Shown: positions 1 to 14,015, counted from the stretch's first letter. The stretch: 64,000 bases of DNA from Struthidea cinerea (GCA_013397865.1 VZTI01004803.1:3808873-3872872), one strand, 5' to 3'. The notes: generated from the letters alone by a model not told the origin. Numbers and translations: made by a program.

Positions 1-101
1 TTCAAAGGTGATTAGCACCTTGTTTCCATTTTATTTATAGTGTAAAGAAGAAATTCTGTATTTTGAATGTGTGCTGTCTGCAGTAATCCATATTTATAAA
101 T

Positions 102-245
<144 letters not shown>

Positions 246-1669
246 ACTTCCAAAATGGTGTTCCTGCCAATATGATGTATATTTAATAAATGACTTTTCA
301 AACAGGTAAGAGTTTTATTTCAGCAGGCACTACCCATCTATAATTGAATTATCATTTGTGCTATATCAAAGTCTGCATAGTGGTATAATTGTTTTGTATA
401 ATTGCTACACAACACTGGAATATACAAATTGTTTTGGGTCTGCTTAGATAAGTAGGAAATTTAATCTGAATTCTTGAATCTAAAATATACAGACTTCTTG
501 TACAGATTCCAGCTAAACACAGGATAGATGAAGCACCATTGTTTAAAGACAAAACCAGCAATATTAGAGATATGGAAGGAAATTTTGTAATTGAAGTAAA
601 ATAAACATCAACCTTAGATATATTTTTCAGACTGTACATATGCCTGAAGTATATGAATGATCATATCATATTCAAAGTTTTGCCGTGGCACCTTCACTGG
701 GTCTTTTTAAAGGCTTATTAAGTATTTTATTCTATTATCTTTTCTGTCTAGCTGCTTGCTAATTGAAGGATCTTTACAGGCTCTCAGACTATAGAAAGCT
801 TAGGCTGCATTGCCTGAAGTTGCATTGAGCAGAGCCTCATCAGCATTCAGCACCACTACCACGGCATAAAGCCTGCAAGAAGTGGGAAAAATTACCTACT
901 GAAACATAAGAAGATGAAAAGAGGCCAGCAAGAAGAAAGAAAAGCTCCTCATTTCTGTTCTGAAGATCCTTTTTCTAATGGATCCCCCTCCCTAGCAATG
1001 TTGCGAATGGCAGATGATGTGTTCTGCAAATAGATCAGCAATGTCACTTCTAAAATTGCACTTTTTGGCATTCAGGTGTTAAAGCCAGTCAGCTGGTAGC
1101 CAGGCTTTATCCAAGGCTGCATTACAGAAAAAGAGTATATGTTAGATCATCTAGCAGCAATTACAGTAAAACACCTCTGGCTTGAGACAGAATCACTGTT
1201 ACTGTTGCTTCCTGCAGTGAATTCTGTCACTATCATATTTGCTTCCTTTTTCACTCCCAGGTGTCAGATATACTTGGCTGAGATTATTTTGCTGGGTTGA
1301 ATTAGTTCCACAACTTCTTCAGACACTGAAGTGACTGTTATCTCTCCAACCATTCCCAAACACCGAGATCTCAGTGAAAAATTGCAAAGATATATATCAG
1401 ATTATATTTTAAAAGGTATTGCAAAAGTCATTAAATAAATGATGAGATATCCATTGTTAGATTTACTCTAGTCACAGATGTAATATTTTTCTTCTTTCCT
1501 TTTTTTCCTTTTGCCATAATAATCACTGCAGCATATTGTAAATGCAATGAACCCCCATGCTATCTATGATGGACAGAACACAGAAATGGATTTATCATAT
1601 TGATTTATGATATTGTACTGTGCAAAGTTCAGGTGCAGTCATAAAATTTTGCTAGTTTCAGGAGTCTCT
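246..1669. other. Unique AT-rich sequence, no gene seen
   Basis: Both strands are full of stop codons; the longest open frame is a 92-codon minus-strand frame at 361-639 with no recognisable domain. I see no CR1 or LTR signature. The segment is ordinary noncoding sequence. Confidence 0.6.
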
Positions 1670-1735
1670 AGAAAGAAAAAAGGAAGGAAGGAAGGAAGAA
1701 GGGAAGAATAAAGAGAATCAAAGGAAGAAAGAATG
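1670..1735. repeat. Purine-rich low-complexity tract with GGAA units
   Basis: A run of almost only A and G contains four GGAA units near 1681-1700 and looser GAAA/GGAA units after it. It resembles the decayed tail of the microsatellite at 102-245, but no duplicated flank links the two. Confidence 0.75.
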
Positions 1736-2634
1736 GGAAGTACAAAAAACATAATATTCCCCTTCTTATATGTAAAAATATAAGGGAAATTTGCATGTCC
1801 ACAGATACTATAATGTGATATTTAGTTGCTATTTGCAGTTTGTATAATTCTTGCCCATCACATTAACTACCTAATATATGTGTATGCTACTGTTAAGGCC
1901 ATTTATTGTTTATTCCCTATGTAATTCTGTGTGGTTTATTTATTAATGTTCTGTCATAGCTTAAGTCTTGTGCAGCTTCATTAATTATTTTCACAGGCTA
2001 GTCAAAGAACTGAGAAATACTGTAAGGATCACCTATGATTTTTTCATAAGGTCTTCCGCCATGATGTCTTTAAAGGGCTTCAAGAACTGGGGAACAGAGC
2101 TACTGTTTTGGGAGAAATATGGGGCTATGGTCGAAGAACAGATGATGTTGTTACAAGCTGACGGGATTACATGGAGAGGTTGGGTGGTGGTGTGAAGCCT
2201 TGCAGCTGCAGCAGGGAGAGACTGAGTAAATGCAGGAAGAAAGTGGTTTGTTAAGGAAAGTGGGAGAAAGGATTAATAAAAATATTTATATAAAACAATG
2301 AAAGAAATTAGGAGTTTTTTAGGCTTTTTCTACTCTAGCCTCTCCCATGTCCTGTAGACCAAATTACTGCCTTGGTTTCCTAGGTATATCTCTGTGCTCT
2401 TGACAGCAGAGTCATGAAAGCAGAGTTCGCTTGCTCCTACCGATGTTTTCATTCCATCAAGGTCTGACTTTACTGAGAAGGCAAAGAACAACCTCATTAA
2501 TTCAGAAAAACTATTTTTCATATTTTTAAGAAAAGCATACCAGAATGCTCTGATTTCTCATTCTTTCAACAAGTGTTAAAAACTACAGGCATCCACAGGT
2601 CAGGTCCTCGTTAGGGAAAGTGGTTGCCTCCAGT
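1736..2634. other. Unique AT-rich sequence, no gene seen
   Basis: No open frame longer than about 75 codons and no repeat family I recognise. It ends at the CTTCC target duplication of the next element. Confidence 0.55.
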
Positions 2635-2639
2635 CTTCC
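2635..2639. repeat. Target-site duplication CTTCC, left copy
   Basis: CTTCC directly before the TGTC start of the LTR. It is identical to 3296-3300, and 5 bp is the length expected for ERVL-class integration. Confidence 0.85.
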
Positions 2640-3295
2640 TGTCATAGGTTACAATGTAAGATGTAACCAAAAGTATGTATTCTATTACCATCTTCACAAG
2701 CTGCTAAAGCAGGTGGGGCAGTGCTCATTATCTCCTACCATGACTCATCCCTGATAACTCCCTCTGGGGGCTATCTCTGTTTAACGGGCCATCAAGGACC
2801 CACCACGTGATTCACAGAATCACATCAGCCCATTGCGAGATGCTCCGCCCAGGGGGAGGAGCCAAGCATTCCCACTTGGGTATAATCTGGGGTTTGAAAC
2901 TGCACAAGCAGCCCTTACCTACTGGATTCCTAGAGGACAAGAGCTACATAACCACCACTGGACCTTCAGACGAGGACCAGAGCCTTCTACAGGATCACCA
3001 CGTCAACAGAACCACTTCAAAGAGGGATGCAGCCCCCCCTTAATCAGACTGCTACCACCGCCCTGTCTGGCAGCGTGTCAGGTTGTATCCTGACTCTGTC
3101 AGGTTAAGCCAGTATTTCTGTATTATTGCCTTGTTGTATATACTAGTAAGGATCTGTTATTCCTATTTCTCATATAATTGCCTGAAAGCCCCTTAATTTC
3201 AAAATTATAATAATTCAGAGGGAAGGGGTTACATTTTTCATTCCAAGGGAGGCTCCTGCCTTCCTTAACAGACACCTGTCTTTCAAATCAAGACA
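2640..3295 (+). mobile_element. Solo LTR, ERVL-like endogenous retrovirus (songbird type)
   Basis: A 656-bp LTR bounded by TGTC at the left and GACA at the right, the inverted termini of a retroviral LTR. The 5-base sequence CTTCC occurs immediately outside both ends (2635-2639 and 3296-3300), a perfect target-site duplication. Inside lie a TATA-like TATAATC at 2881 and the polypurine block GAGGGAAGGGG near 3219. The stretch from 'taatttcaaaattat' to the end is one I associate with abundant passerine ERVL LTRs. There is no gag, pol or env sequence on either side, so this is a solo LTR left by recombination between two LTRs. Orientation is plus, from the TG start and position of the TATA-like motif. 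Short open frames at 2807-3093 are chance frames in the LTR. The family name is from memory; the structure is read directly. Confidence 0.9.
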
Positions 3296-3300
3296 CTTCC
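3296..3300. repeat. Target-site duplication CTTCC, right copy
   Basis: CTTCC directly after the GACA end of the LTR, matching 2635-2639. Confidence 0.85.
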
Positions 3301-6300
3301 AAAAAATCCAAATGAGGTACACACAGTATTGCAGGAGAATGAATTAAAAGATTTTTCTCTTAGTTCCCTAATGTCTTCAAAAAGTCGTCTCTGCTCCAAC
3401 AGCAGCAAACAAGACTTGTTCCAAGGAAAAGATCAAGCTTTATGCTGGAGCTTAGTGATTTTTACTTTGTGATTTTCTGCTTTCATTTAAATAACTGATG
3501 CAAACAGCATAATTTTTCTATTTCCAGTTCACCCTTGCCCTTTCATGATCAAAATCTAATTTTTAGTTTTGGCTTAGGCTCTAGACACTCACACTTTGAA
3601 GAATGAAAATGACCATAGTCATAATGCTGTCAAATTTTCAACTGAAAGCATGCAGGAAACTCTACCTCTTCTCCTTTTAATAATAATTTTTCTCATCTCT
3701 ATCTGAACCAGAGACCTGCTTTTTCAATAAATGTAAACAATGAAAATAATTTTCCATATTGTCTGTGCTCCTTTCACCCATTGCAACAGCCCTCTCTTGG
3801 TAGAGGGACAGAAGAAAGGAACACACAGGGAATTATTATGAGAATCAAGACTAAAACAAATTTAGGCAAAAAAAAAAAAATCAAGTTTACTCTAAACCAT
3901 AAAAAACTGAAACAATTTTGTTACTCTTGGAAAGTGGATGACCTTTTATTCTATATTCTGTGTTGTGGGGTTTGGTTTGGTTTGTTATTTTTATGGAAGC
4001 ATTATTTTCTCAGATACTGGTAAGTCATTTCCATAATTTTTAAATCAAGTAAAATCAAACAACCGTCTGACCAGCTAGCAGAATGTGATTGCCTCAGTTG
4101 GTTTGATTTCATATTTCAACACCTAGCCTTCATTTAAATATTTGCCTTTTCATTTTCTGTAAAAATTACATGCAATAATTTTTAAAACTAGTTTAAATTA
4201 GGTATTGGATTAAAAAAAAAGGACTAAACTGTAAGTTCAATAAGGTTTGGAGCTAATATTCTGAGTTTTGCATAGCTTTAACAACTGATACATTGAACAT
4301 GACTTCTTGTGTGCCCTGCAGTCTTCTATACATGGGACAACTACATGTGTTGAGGATCTACAAGTCAGTCAGAATCTATGAGGCATTGATGCTGGAATGA
4401 AATTTCAGTCTAGGAGCCATATGCAATGAGTGCTGTTCATATTTAAAGTGGATAAAAATGAAATCTAAACCTGAGTTTGATTCACATGGAAAGCCCATTT
4501 TACTTACGGGTAACAGTAATTCTTCGATCAGCAGTGACATGTCCTTCCTTATGAGGTTTTTCTCCCATTAGTTGAATGCTACAAGAAGATCCCTCCCCTA
4601 ACCAAACCAAATGCTGCTTTTTCACACTGTTACGTTAAGTAGTTTATTTCTAGTAAACCAATATTCACTAAAGAAAGTTATTAGATCTACATGCATTATT
4701 TGACAGGACAGAACTTAAATGCCAGCAGTAGAACACTTCCTTATGAACAATGTTTCCCAGTCTGCATCAGCATGTGCTTTCATTAGATGTTTGGCATCTC
4801 TCTGCCTGTATGTGTTTATTTAACAGGAAGTTACAGCCATCCTATGGCAAAGTCTTAAACTCATCCAGACTTCCCTATGAATTTTAAAATAAGTTTATTG
4901 CTAAACATATTCATATCAAGATGTGGCCTGCTGAATTACTGAAGATGACCAACACATTTTCACTTTCACTAACCTGTGAATCTAACAGGGTAATGAGACC
5001 ACTTACCAAAATTTCCGCTCTGTATTCAGAACAAGTTTATCCTTCGACTGATTTGAGTTAACTGAGGTGATAGTCAGGATAACATGTTCTTTATAAGGCC
5101 TTTCCAGTTACTTGAATCAGTACACTGGAAATGGGAGCAGTGTTTTTATCTAGCTTAGATAAAGAGGTAATCACTCAATCTCTTTTCAAATCATTGATGC
5201 CACTACTAGAGCTGACTACTACCATTCTGAATCCTCCAGGACTATGATTAACTTACACTATTCCTTCCTGAATATATCATCCAGCAATATAGACAGGAAA
5301 GGGAAATGGATGTTAAAGTCCAATCCATTATGATGAAGCCATATTTTAATGCCTAAGTCAGGCCTACAAAACAACATTCTCTACAGACCAAGAAAGTATG
5401 ACTTTCTACATGAATTTTCTATTCTGATTCTTCTTTTTTTTTACATTTTACACACCCTTTTACGCAATAATGTACTTTAGTAACTTCCATGAAAGTACTA
5501 AACAACAGGACTAACATCTGCTACTTAGTAAAAGTACTGCTCCTGTTGCTAAGAGAGTTTGTTTCAGTTTTTTTCTCTACCATTGTGTGATACCATTGAT
5601 ATGATTCAGTGTCTCTCTGAAAGCAATTTTTTTCTTTTTTATTTTTTGTGTATATGAGTTAGGAACTTCATACTTCTCAACTTACATTTCTAAGCAAAAA
5701 AAGAGAAAATCACTTAGCTGTGTGCCACCTGCTGATAGGTGATGATGCACCATTTCAGCATTCAACATAAAATAGGGTCTATTTTCTGCTAATCTGAATG
5801 TAATACATGCTGTTACTGAGTCAGCAGCACCTACTTTATAAAGCAAAGTTGTGTGGCAACCAGTTTTTGAATGTTGCAAAACATTCTAACAGTTTTAATA
5901 ACTTCTACAGTAAAAAACAAGCTCCCTTCAATTGTTGTAAATGAATGGAGAAAGAGTGTAAGAAGCCACATTTTCCATTCCTGTGCAGTCTTGCCTTAAT
6001 AAGTTCCTGATGATCTCTTTGCAACACAGGTATAGTCTGAGAAGCTGCTTTTGGCTTTGGAGGTACAAGCACACTGCGCTGTGTACGGTATACGTATGAC
6101 TTCAAATGCAGTAGCAGATCATAAAAGGCAAGTGGCAATGCAGACTTGTATCTGAGGAGTGGGCTGAACTCTACAATAACTCAAGTATACTTGAAATTTA
6201 GATCACTGCTGTGAGATAAGATGAATGGTCAGGCTGTAAAAACAAATGGGATAACTTTATTGAAGAAATAATAGGACTATGAAGTTACAAGGCATTATAA

Positions 6301-9300
6301 AACTAAAAGTTTTGAATACTTAATTCTGCTTTGATTTGATTATGTCTTCTGTTGAGACAATCAAGGCCTGTTGAACTGAACCACAGCCAAGAAATGCTTG
6401 TATTGATGGTGTGCTCAATAAATGCTATGTTTTCTCACCTAAGACTGAAACGTCTTTTTGATTAAATGAACAGAATCTAGGATCTTATCTATTGATGATT
6501 TAAGTTAATGTGTTTTGATGAGAAAACAGGATAAGCAAAGTAAAGAGAATACTCCAAGTAATCTCCATTCCATTAAGATAAGGTGTCATTGCTTCACTCA
6601 ATTTTGTCATTTGCTTAGGTAAATTTTTTGATATTAAAGGTTAATATACACAGCAGATGAATTACGTGTCAGCACCTCATGAAGTGGGAAAAGATTCTGA
6701 GTGGTAATGCATAAGGTGTAGAAATTAAGAATTCTAAAAGCCAGTTAACAATCTGCATGGGTTTTTTTGGTTTTTTATTTTTTTTGAATCTGTAGAGTAT
6801 ACATGTTTTTAGAGGCTTTTTTTGGTCTCACTCCTTTTTTATTTTTTAAGTCCTATGTGTCATACATACATGAGATTATTTCTCATTCTTACATGTTCTG
6901 ACTACTAAACAATATACTGGGAAATAACAGAGTAGATTTTCAGCAAACCCCAGAACCTGTGTAAATCTGGGCAGAGTGTGTCTCTCCTGAATGCAGAGAT
7001 CTGGAGGAGAAATTCTGACTTGATACAGAATAGCTGACTCTAAGTGTCAGGAGCAGTACAACTGGGGCAAGCTTTGGGTGAGCCATTTTGCTTTTCAGAC
7101 GGATCAATTAAATGCTGGGGAGAGTACAGCAAATGAACTGCTGCAACACTCAGGCTGGCACATTTTCAGTCACAGTGCTATCTACCTCCACACTGCATTG
7201 CAGTAAAGAATGTAAACTTTTAACTTGAAATGTGGTTAAAAGGGCTACGAGCAAGTTGAGAGTTTTCTAAACAAAGAGAATTTCCCTTCATTTCACTAGC
7301 TGCAATGCTTGATGCTATCCCCATAATGCAGAGTTGTTGGTGTAGGAACTACTCCAACTGGGTTTAGCTCAGCTAGTTTATCTCTGTTGGGAAAAGTACA
7401 GAATGACTGCATTCATTGTCAAACTCAGTGAAGAAATTGGAAGTTTGGTACTTCATGTACTTTCCAAATGATACCTTCATTTAACATTGTACATTACTCA
7501 GGGTTTACTTTCTGGGTGTTTTAATTTTCCTTTCCTCAAGAGAATTTCTGTGGAAAAGATTGTGTGATAAAATTTGCAGAGCTACTCTCAGTTCATACCT
7601 TTCTTCTAATATAGTTCATTATCAACCTTGGAAAATGTTTGATGTCATAAATCAGTAATATGCAGCAGAGGAGCTTGGGGAATAATATATATATATATAT
7701 TAGTACTGACCATAATACTGCTATAATTTTCTACAGGCGGATGCAAGAGGCAATTTGTTTTAGGTTGAATTAGCTAACATTTAGTTTTGTATTCAAAATT
7801 CAAAGAGTACTTTTTCCACCAAGGGTAACAAAATTCAGTATCCTGTCTGTTTTTTAAGTTCAAGATATTTCTTTTCCCCAAAGAGTTATGTATTGAAAAA
7901 GCTACAAACTCGCTACGTGTAAAAGATTAAGAATGAAACACACATAGAACCATCATCCCAATTTAGGGTAAAACAATGCTTTGCCCCTCTATTTTGATTG
8001 TTTGCTTAATTTAGTGTTCCATTAAATATGAAATTAAACCATCCGTATGAATAACCACACAACTTTCACCTCTTACTTTGGAGAATTATCTAGCACTGTT
8101 CATTTCAAATATAAAATTGTTAATGTGGAAGGCCAAAATTTAGAATGAGAGAGAAGATCTTACTGTATCCAAAATGATCTGAATAATGTAATTCTATAGT
8201 CATTGATATTAGTCTATACCATCCTGTTCACCTGAAACTCAGGTATGGCATGGCCATTTATTTGTTAAACATTGAAACTCATAGCACAAGTCCTTTACAA
8301 CATTTCTTAAGATATTCAGCCTCTCTACTTAACTTTGAAATCCAAGTATTTGCATCCCAAAAACTTTGGTCACTAGTGAGGCTCTAGGAAAGTTTCCTTT
8401 TCTCTGATGACATATGTAAGAAATAGGCATCTCAACAGAAAAGGACTTGAATTAGCAGCCAAAGTAACAAATTAATTCAAAGTATCCAAAAGCCCAAAAC
8501 TATCTGCAAGTTGATGGATATGGCATTTTATATGAAATGTCAGCAGATCCTGGTTTAGGATAAAGCTGAATATATGCCAGAAAAACAAATATTTTTAAAT
8601 TAATCACACATACTTGTTTGATAATTAAAATCGAGTTATGGCCCAGGGATTACAGAAACACTAAACAAAAAAAAAAAGGATACTTTTAAGACAAAGCTGG
8701 GCTGTTGGCCTCTACCCAACCGGAATTTTACTGTGACATTGGATAAAGTTTGTTAGGAAAAAAAAAGGAAGAAAAGAAGGGGTTTGCGTCTTGGTGAAAT
8801 AATGGGAGACATTGGAAGAATGATTACGATAATACAAACCCGTAAAGTGAAGAGGGTTTTAGGAACTGGGAAAGAATGAGGATAACTGAATTTAAAACTT
8901 CTGTTTGATTTTATTTGGTGTCTCAGTCAAAAGTCTTTTGAGGATTCCAGATTCCTTGATCTGATATGTTTCCTAATTCAAGAGAGCTGATGGTCTATCC
9001 TAGTTCTTGTTTATTCATGATAAAAAATGAGCCCAGGTTGAGACCAAAGAATTAAAAATATGGCATATAGTGAATGCAGTTGCTCTTTATTTCCTGACTT
9101 TTACAGAGCATAGAAAATGTCCTTTTTTAAAATATAAACGAATGTCACCAGTTTCTCCCTCCTCCCACTCCTGCTAAAAACAGAAGATTAATTTAACAAA
9201 TTCACTATGATACCAGAGATTGCCTTCCGAAAAAAAAACCCAAAATCTATTTTCTTCTTAAAAAAAATTGAGAAGATTAATTAGGTTATTATTTAAACTC

Positions 9301-10454
9301 AGCTCAGTCATCCTGGAATACTCAAATTCACTGCTCAAGGACAAATCATTTACTTGTAGTTTTTTTACATTTCTCAATTCTTAATTCAGAGAGAACTGTG
9401 TAGGTAATAGGTTTTCATGCAGATATATTCAGAGACAACAACTATTTTCTGTATACCAGTGGCTGCATAATGAGATTTTTGTCCTCTGCTGTGTAACTTG
9501 ATACCAAGATCTGCCAATTTGTCACTTGGTATGATCTTGTTTTGAGATAATTTGTTGCACCTCTCTCTTTCCCTTGAAATCAACATGATAGGTTTGAAAC
9601 ATTTGAAATATTTATACAATTTAATAATTTCAAGAAGCTTTTCTGTTTGTTATTACTGCTGAACATTTTTAGGTACAGTTCTGTTTTATACTGATTTCTG
9701 AGCATAACCCATCAGATGCAATAGTTTATATCTGTGAGAAATTAGACTCATGAACATTTATTTTCTGAACATTGTGATAACTAGATTTCTGTAGATTAAC
9801 TGCTAATTTACATTAATTTCAATTATATTTAAGTCAGCTCATTTTCCTTGCACAATTCATTAGGGACAGCACAGAAATTAAGTCTAAATACTGATCTTAA
9901 AATTCTTATATACAGTTTTATCATTTTTCAAGTCTGCTATTTTGCCAATATTTGGAAATTAGCATGAAGTAATATTTCTTTAAAAAATGAGAGAACCAGA
10001 GTTCTTCACAGGCTCCCATGAACATTCATTCTGGACTAGAATCCTGTATGAGCCACTTTTCCTGGAGTCATTGGATTCTGCTCAATAATATAGCTCTGAA
10101 AAAAAGTATTAACAGGTTTTCTTTTTCCTTGCCCGTTTTTAATCAAAAGAAAACTTTTCTACAAGATTTTAGCTTAAAAACCAGTGTCTCCACTCTGTGT
10201 AGAAATGTCAGAAAACCAAATTACATTTGTAGCTTTTATAGTCCCACAATAATATTTGAAGAAGCATCATGAACAAAAGAACAGCTTATATCCTCAGGAC
10301 AGGCTAATGCATCCACAATATGGTTTGCTCACATACATAAAAAAAAAAGGAGGAATAAAAAAATCGTCAATTTTGTGTATCTATAATAGACATTCCCATT
10401 TAAAAGAGGAATGAAACATCTTTTTTGGATTAAATTCAAATCCATCAACACTTG
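3301..10454. other. Long unique noncoding stretch
   Basis: About 7 kb of AT-rich sequence without a supportable gene; no open frame exceeds about 85 codons. It contains short low-complexity pieces: a T-rich patch near 6760-6850, a TA dinucleotide run at 7685-7702 and a purine run near 8758-8785. I recognise no LINE or LTR relic. Deeply decayed repeats could be missed by eye. Confidence 0.55.
7685..7702. repeat. (AT)n dinucleotide run
   Basis: About eight uninterrupted AT units within AT-rich sequence. Confidence 0.85.
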
Positions 10455-11112
10455 AATTGCACTCATTAATTTTGCAAGTGACACCAAACTTGAGAGGGGT
10501 GGGGGTAGGAAGTGGACCAGGGCAGGGCTTCTGTTCAGAGGCACCTGACAAGGCTGGAGGAATGGACTGATAGGAACTTCATGAGATTTATGAGATTTAG
10601 CAAAGGCAAATGCAGAGTCCTGCACCTGGGTAGAAAGACCTTCTTGAGACAATGCAGGCAGGAGTCTAACTGGCTGGGGCACAGCTCTGTGGCAAAGACC
10701 TTGGGGCCCCCAGGAAGGAGGTAACCAGAACATGAACCAACATAGTTTCCTGGCAACAGAGAAGGTCATCAGTATCTGGGGCTGCATTCACTGCAGCAGA
10801 GCCAATATTTTGGGGAAAGTTATTATCCCCATCTGCATGACACTTGTTAGCCCACACTTAGTTACTGTGTGCAGTTTGGGTCTCAGTTTACAAGAAAACT
10901 TGAGTACAATTTACAGGAAAAATACTGGTAAACTCCAGAGAACCACCAAGATAATTGGGGAATGGAGCACATGGCCTGCGAGGAGCAGCAGAGGGCACCG
11001 CGGTTGCTTAGCAGGAAAAGAGGTGCCTTGAGAGGGACCTGGTAGCAGCCTACCAAGATATCTGAGGAGGAGATTGAGCAGAAGGCTGGACTTATGCAGA
11101 AGTTTTTTCCAG
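10455..11112 (+). mobile_element. CR1 LINE fragment, internal part of ORF2
   Basis: A degraded CR1 copy in sense orientation. Translation of 10480-10640 gives the CR1 ORF2 signature as separate matches: a 'FASDTKL' block (family form FADDTKL), 'LTRLEEWTDRNFMRF' and 'KGKCRVLHLGRK'. The nucleotide text 'gagtcctgcacctggg' is a hallmark of CR1. The frame then breaks by stops and shifts, so no protein is made. The copy begins inside the reverse-transcriptase domain, as usual for a 5'-truncated CR1. It also lacks the normal 3' end with its ATTCTATG tail, fading out near 11112. Frames listed on both strands here (for example a 152-codon minus frame at 10329-10787) are shadows of the repeat. Confidence 0.85.
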
Positions 11113-13946
11113 TAGGAGAACTGTAGTATGAAACCAATGAATTTGTACAGTATGGTTTGTCTAATACAATACATAGAATATTGATTATAAAATTATTGTG
11201 TTGTAAATCTTTGCTGAGTGTTAGGTAGATTTAGTGTCTGCGGAGTGCTTGGTTTGTTAATAATTTGGAACAACTAATTTTCCTTTCTTAGAAGACAATA
11301 GTCAAAACAAAATAAGACTCAAAGTAGCCTTAGTGAAACCTTTACGTAGATATAAGATAGTTCCTTATCTTTTTACTTTGGAAGCTTTGAGCAGCCAACT
11401 ATTTTCCAGCATAGCTATTGATACTTCCAAATACCTGAAAAAACCCCTCTTAAACCAGCATAAAAAAAAGAGGCTTCTCATACTCACTGTGTTTTCATTT
11501 AATTTTCTTGATGTTAATACATTATTTCAATAGAATGTAATAATAGTAGATTTCTGTATGACAGGAGCAAATTTTCATTTAAAGTAAGACCATCCATTAT
11601 AATCAGAGACAGGGTACTTGAACTGAAGATCACTACTCATTTAAAATAAAAAATAATGAAAGTGTCATCTTTAATAGAAAATGTCATATGAATACATGAC
11701 AAGTGGTGCATATTCAAAATGTTTTCTATAAGTCATGCATGTAATTTTAGATTTTAGAACTTAAAAAGCTCTTTACCGCTTTTTAGTTGGCATGGGACCC
11801 TACATCTCTATTTTTATTTGAGGCATTATAGCCCATAAAGCTGTTTAACTGTATGTTTTATTTGACAATAGACTACCACTGAAACAAATATACATTAGAT
11901 GCACAAAGAGTAATTATAAATGGAAGTGGGCAGACAGAACATAAAGCTGTAATTGACTTTAAAGATTCCTGCAGCATAGCAAATTTAGAAAGGGCTTTGG
12001 GTTGTCTCTGGGTATCAGTGTGACCCTTGGAGTAAATATCAAAACCGTGGGAAATGACACTAAAAACAACAATAAAACAACACTTGGAAAACAACAATAA
12101 AATGAAAAAATAAAGATTTGTGACCCCATTATTTGGTACAGATTTGCAAATTAAAAATTGCTGTCTCAAGAAGGTTAACATCGCATTTTATTACTATGTT
12201 CTCAGTATTATAGATACAGTGCATTTTAGATTATATAAAGTTTATAGAGAAATGAAAAATAGTACAAATACCTAGTCATCATAAGCCTGTGGTGAAACAA
12301 AAAAGGGTTAAAGGGTTTCTTTTTCTCTGTTAATCATATTATGCTATCTTCTACTTATTTATTTCTTGTCATAAAGAAGTATATGAATCACCAAAAATCA
12401 TAACAATAGTTTTAAAATCTGGCTATTTTCACACCGACATACATACATTTTTTCACATGCATTTCAATGAATGTTCATCACTCAAGTGTCTGCAAGACAG
12501 AAATTTATGGTCACACGTGTATTGTTCTGTAACAGACTTAAAAATTGTCCCATCATGTAAAATGAACCATAAATCTCTAGACCTTTTAGAACTTTTGTGA
12601 TACAATTCTGTACATTTACTGCCTTGGAAATTGTCCCTGCAATGTGTAGTACATCCTCACACGTTTTGCTAAACTGAGAAAGGAAGAAGAAAGAGTGGGA
12701 TTTGCTATGAATGAATCCATATTCATCAAGAGGAAACTTCTGTGGAGAATTTTTGATGCCGAATAGGCCTAGGCTCATTGGCCTGGGCAGGTCTTAAAGT
12801 GTTACAAAAGGCATTTCTCTGCTCTCACAGACCAAAGAGAAGAACTAGGGAATTTACTCCTACCAGCCTGCAGTCCACTTTGTGAAAATTATATAAGGTC
12901 TCACTGAATCATGTGTGGAAATGTTATTTATGACGGTACATTATAGTTTTTGTGGGCTTGGAATATAAAATGGATTCTGGAATGAAAAAAAGAAATTAAA
13001 AACTCAAACAATTAATTCTTTCCTACCCAGTATCCTCTTCTTGTGATTTTTGTGTCAGGGTACACAATAGAGAGAGGTTTAAATGGTTTATCATTAGAGC
13101 AACAATTAATTTTAAAAAATCCAGGGGAAATTTTAGAATTAAACCTATCAGAAGTGACATGCTCATCACTAAACATTAAGTATTTAAAGAATTTGGTCTT
13201 AGTGAAGAATTTGGGCTTTATACATCATGAGGTACATAACACTAAGGAAGAGAGACAACATTTGTTGTTAAAACTGCCAAGAGACTCAATGATTAACCTT
13301 AGGAATCTGTGGAAATATTAATATAGTTGAATGCAGTATGAAGAAGGATCCTATTTCTCTAAGATGCACAAATGTCATCTTGAGTATCCAAACATTTCAC
13401 CAGTGACATTGTGCTATCTTAAACTGTTCCTGACCCTCAGGCTCTTGTAGTTTTTTTGTTACCATGTGGCAATCATGGATTACGTTTTTTATGTAGTTTT
13501 TAAAAAAATTATATTTATTTTCTAATATCTCAAATGTGTTGTATTTTCCATATGTGTAATATAATTTTATTTTATTGTGGTAACTTGGTGGCTTCCTTGA
13601 TGTTTAGCAGTACAAAATATTTATATTGAAAAGGAATAAAGGAGAGTCTAAATTGAGTGACTAGTCATTCTGTTGCTAGTGGAAAATGGTTTAAAAGTAT
13701 ATTAAGAAAATTTTTTTCTGAACTGTTAGGAGTAAAACATTTCAAAACAGTGTTTTCAAACTTTTCCTATCTAACAGGTCATTATTGGATTGATCAAGGG
13801 TCTGTGTGAACAGACATTGTGGTAGTTTATCCAAGTTCAAGATTCTTTGTCTTCACTTGAGTACAGGATGAAGCTCCTTTATTTTTGCATGTGCAATGAA
13901 TACAGATAAAGGAGTTTCGATTTTTTGCTTTCTGCATCAGGAGCTT
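11113..13946. other. Unique noncoding stretch
   Basis: AT-rich sequence with no frame above about 100 codons and no recognised repeat. Confidence 0.5.
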
Positions 13947-14015
13947 GATCCAAGGCCAGCTCAGTGGAAATGCTCCTATTGATTTCAGTGGCTTTGGATC
14001 AGACTTTAATTCTGT
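13930..14015. repeat. Ancient palindromic repeat relic
   Basis: GATCCAAGGCC (13947-13957) and GGCTTTGGATC (13990-14000) are inverted copies with one mismatch. They flank a core with 'tcagtgg' and 'ttgatttcagtgg'. The pattern of a 'ggatcag' arm around an inverted core recalls an old amniote repeat with arms of the type 'gcccattgaagtcaatggg'. I know that pattern from reptile and bird genomes but cannot name the family with confidence. Confidence 0.45.

Noticed and set aside
10329..10787. 152-codon minus-strand frame
   Set aside because: It is the antisense shadow of a plus-strand CR1 fragment and adjoining sequence.
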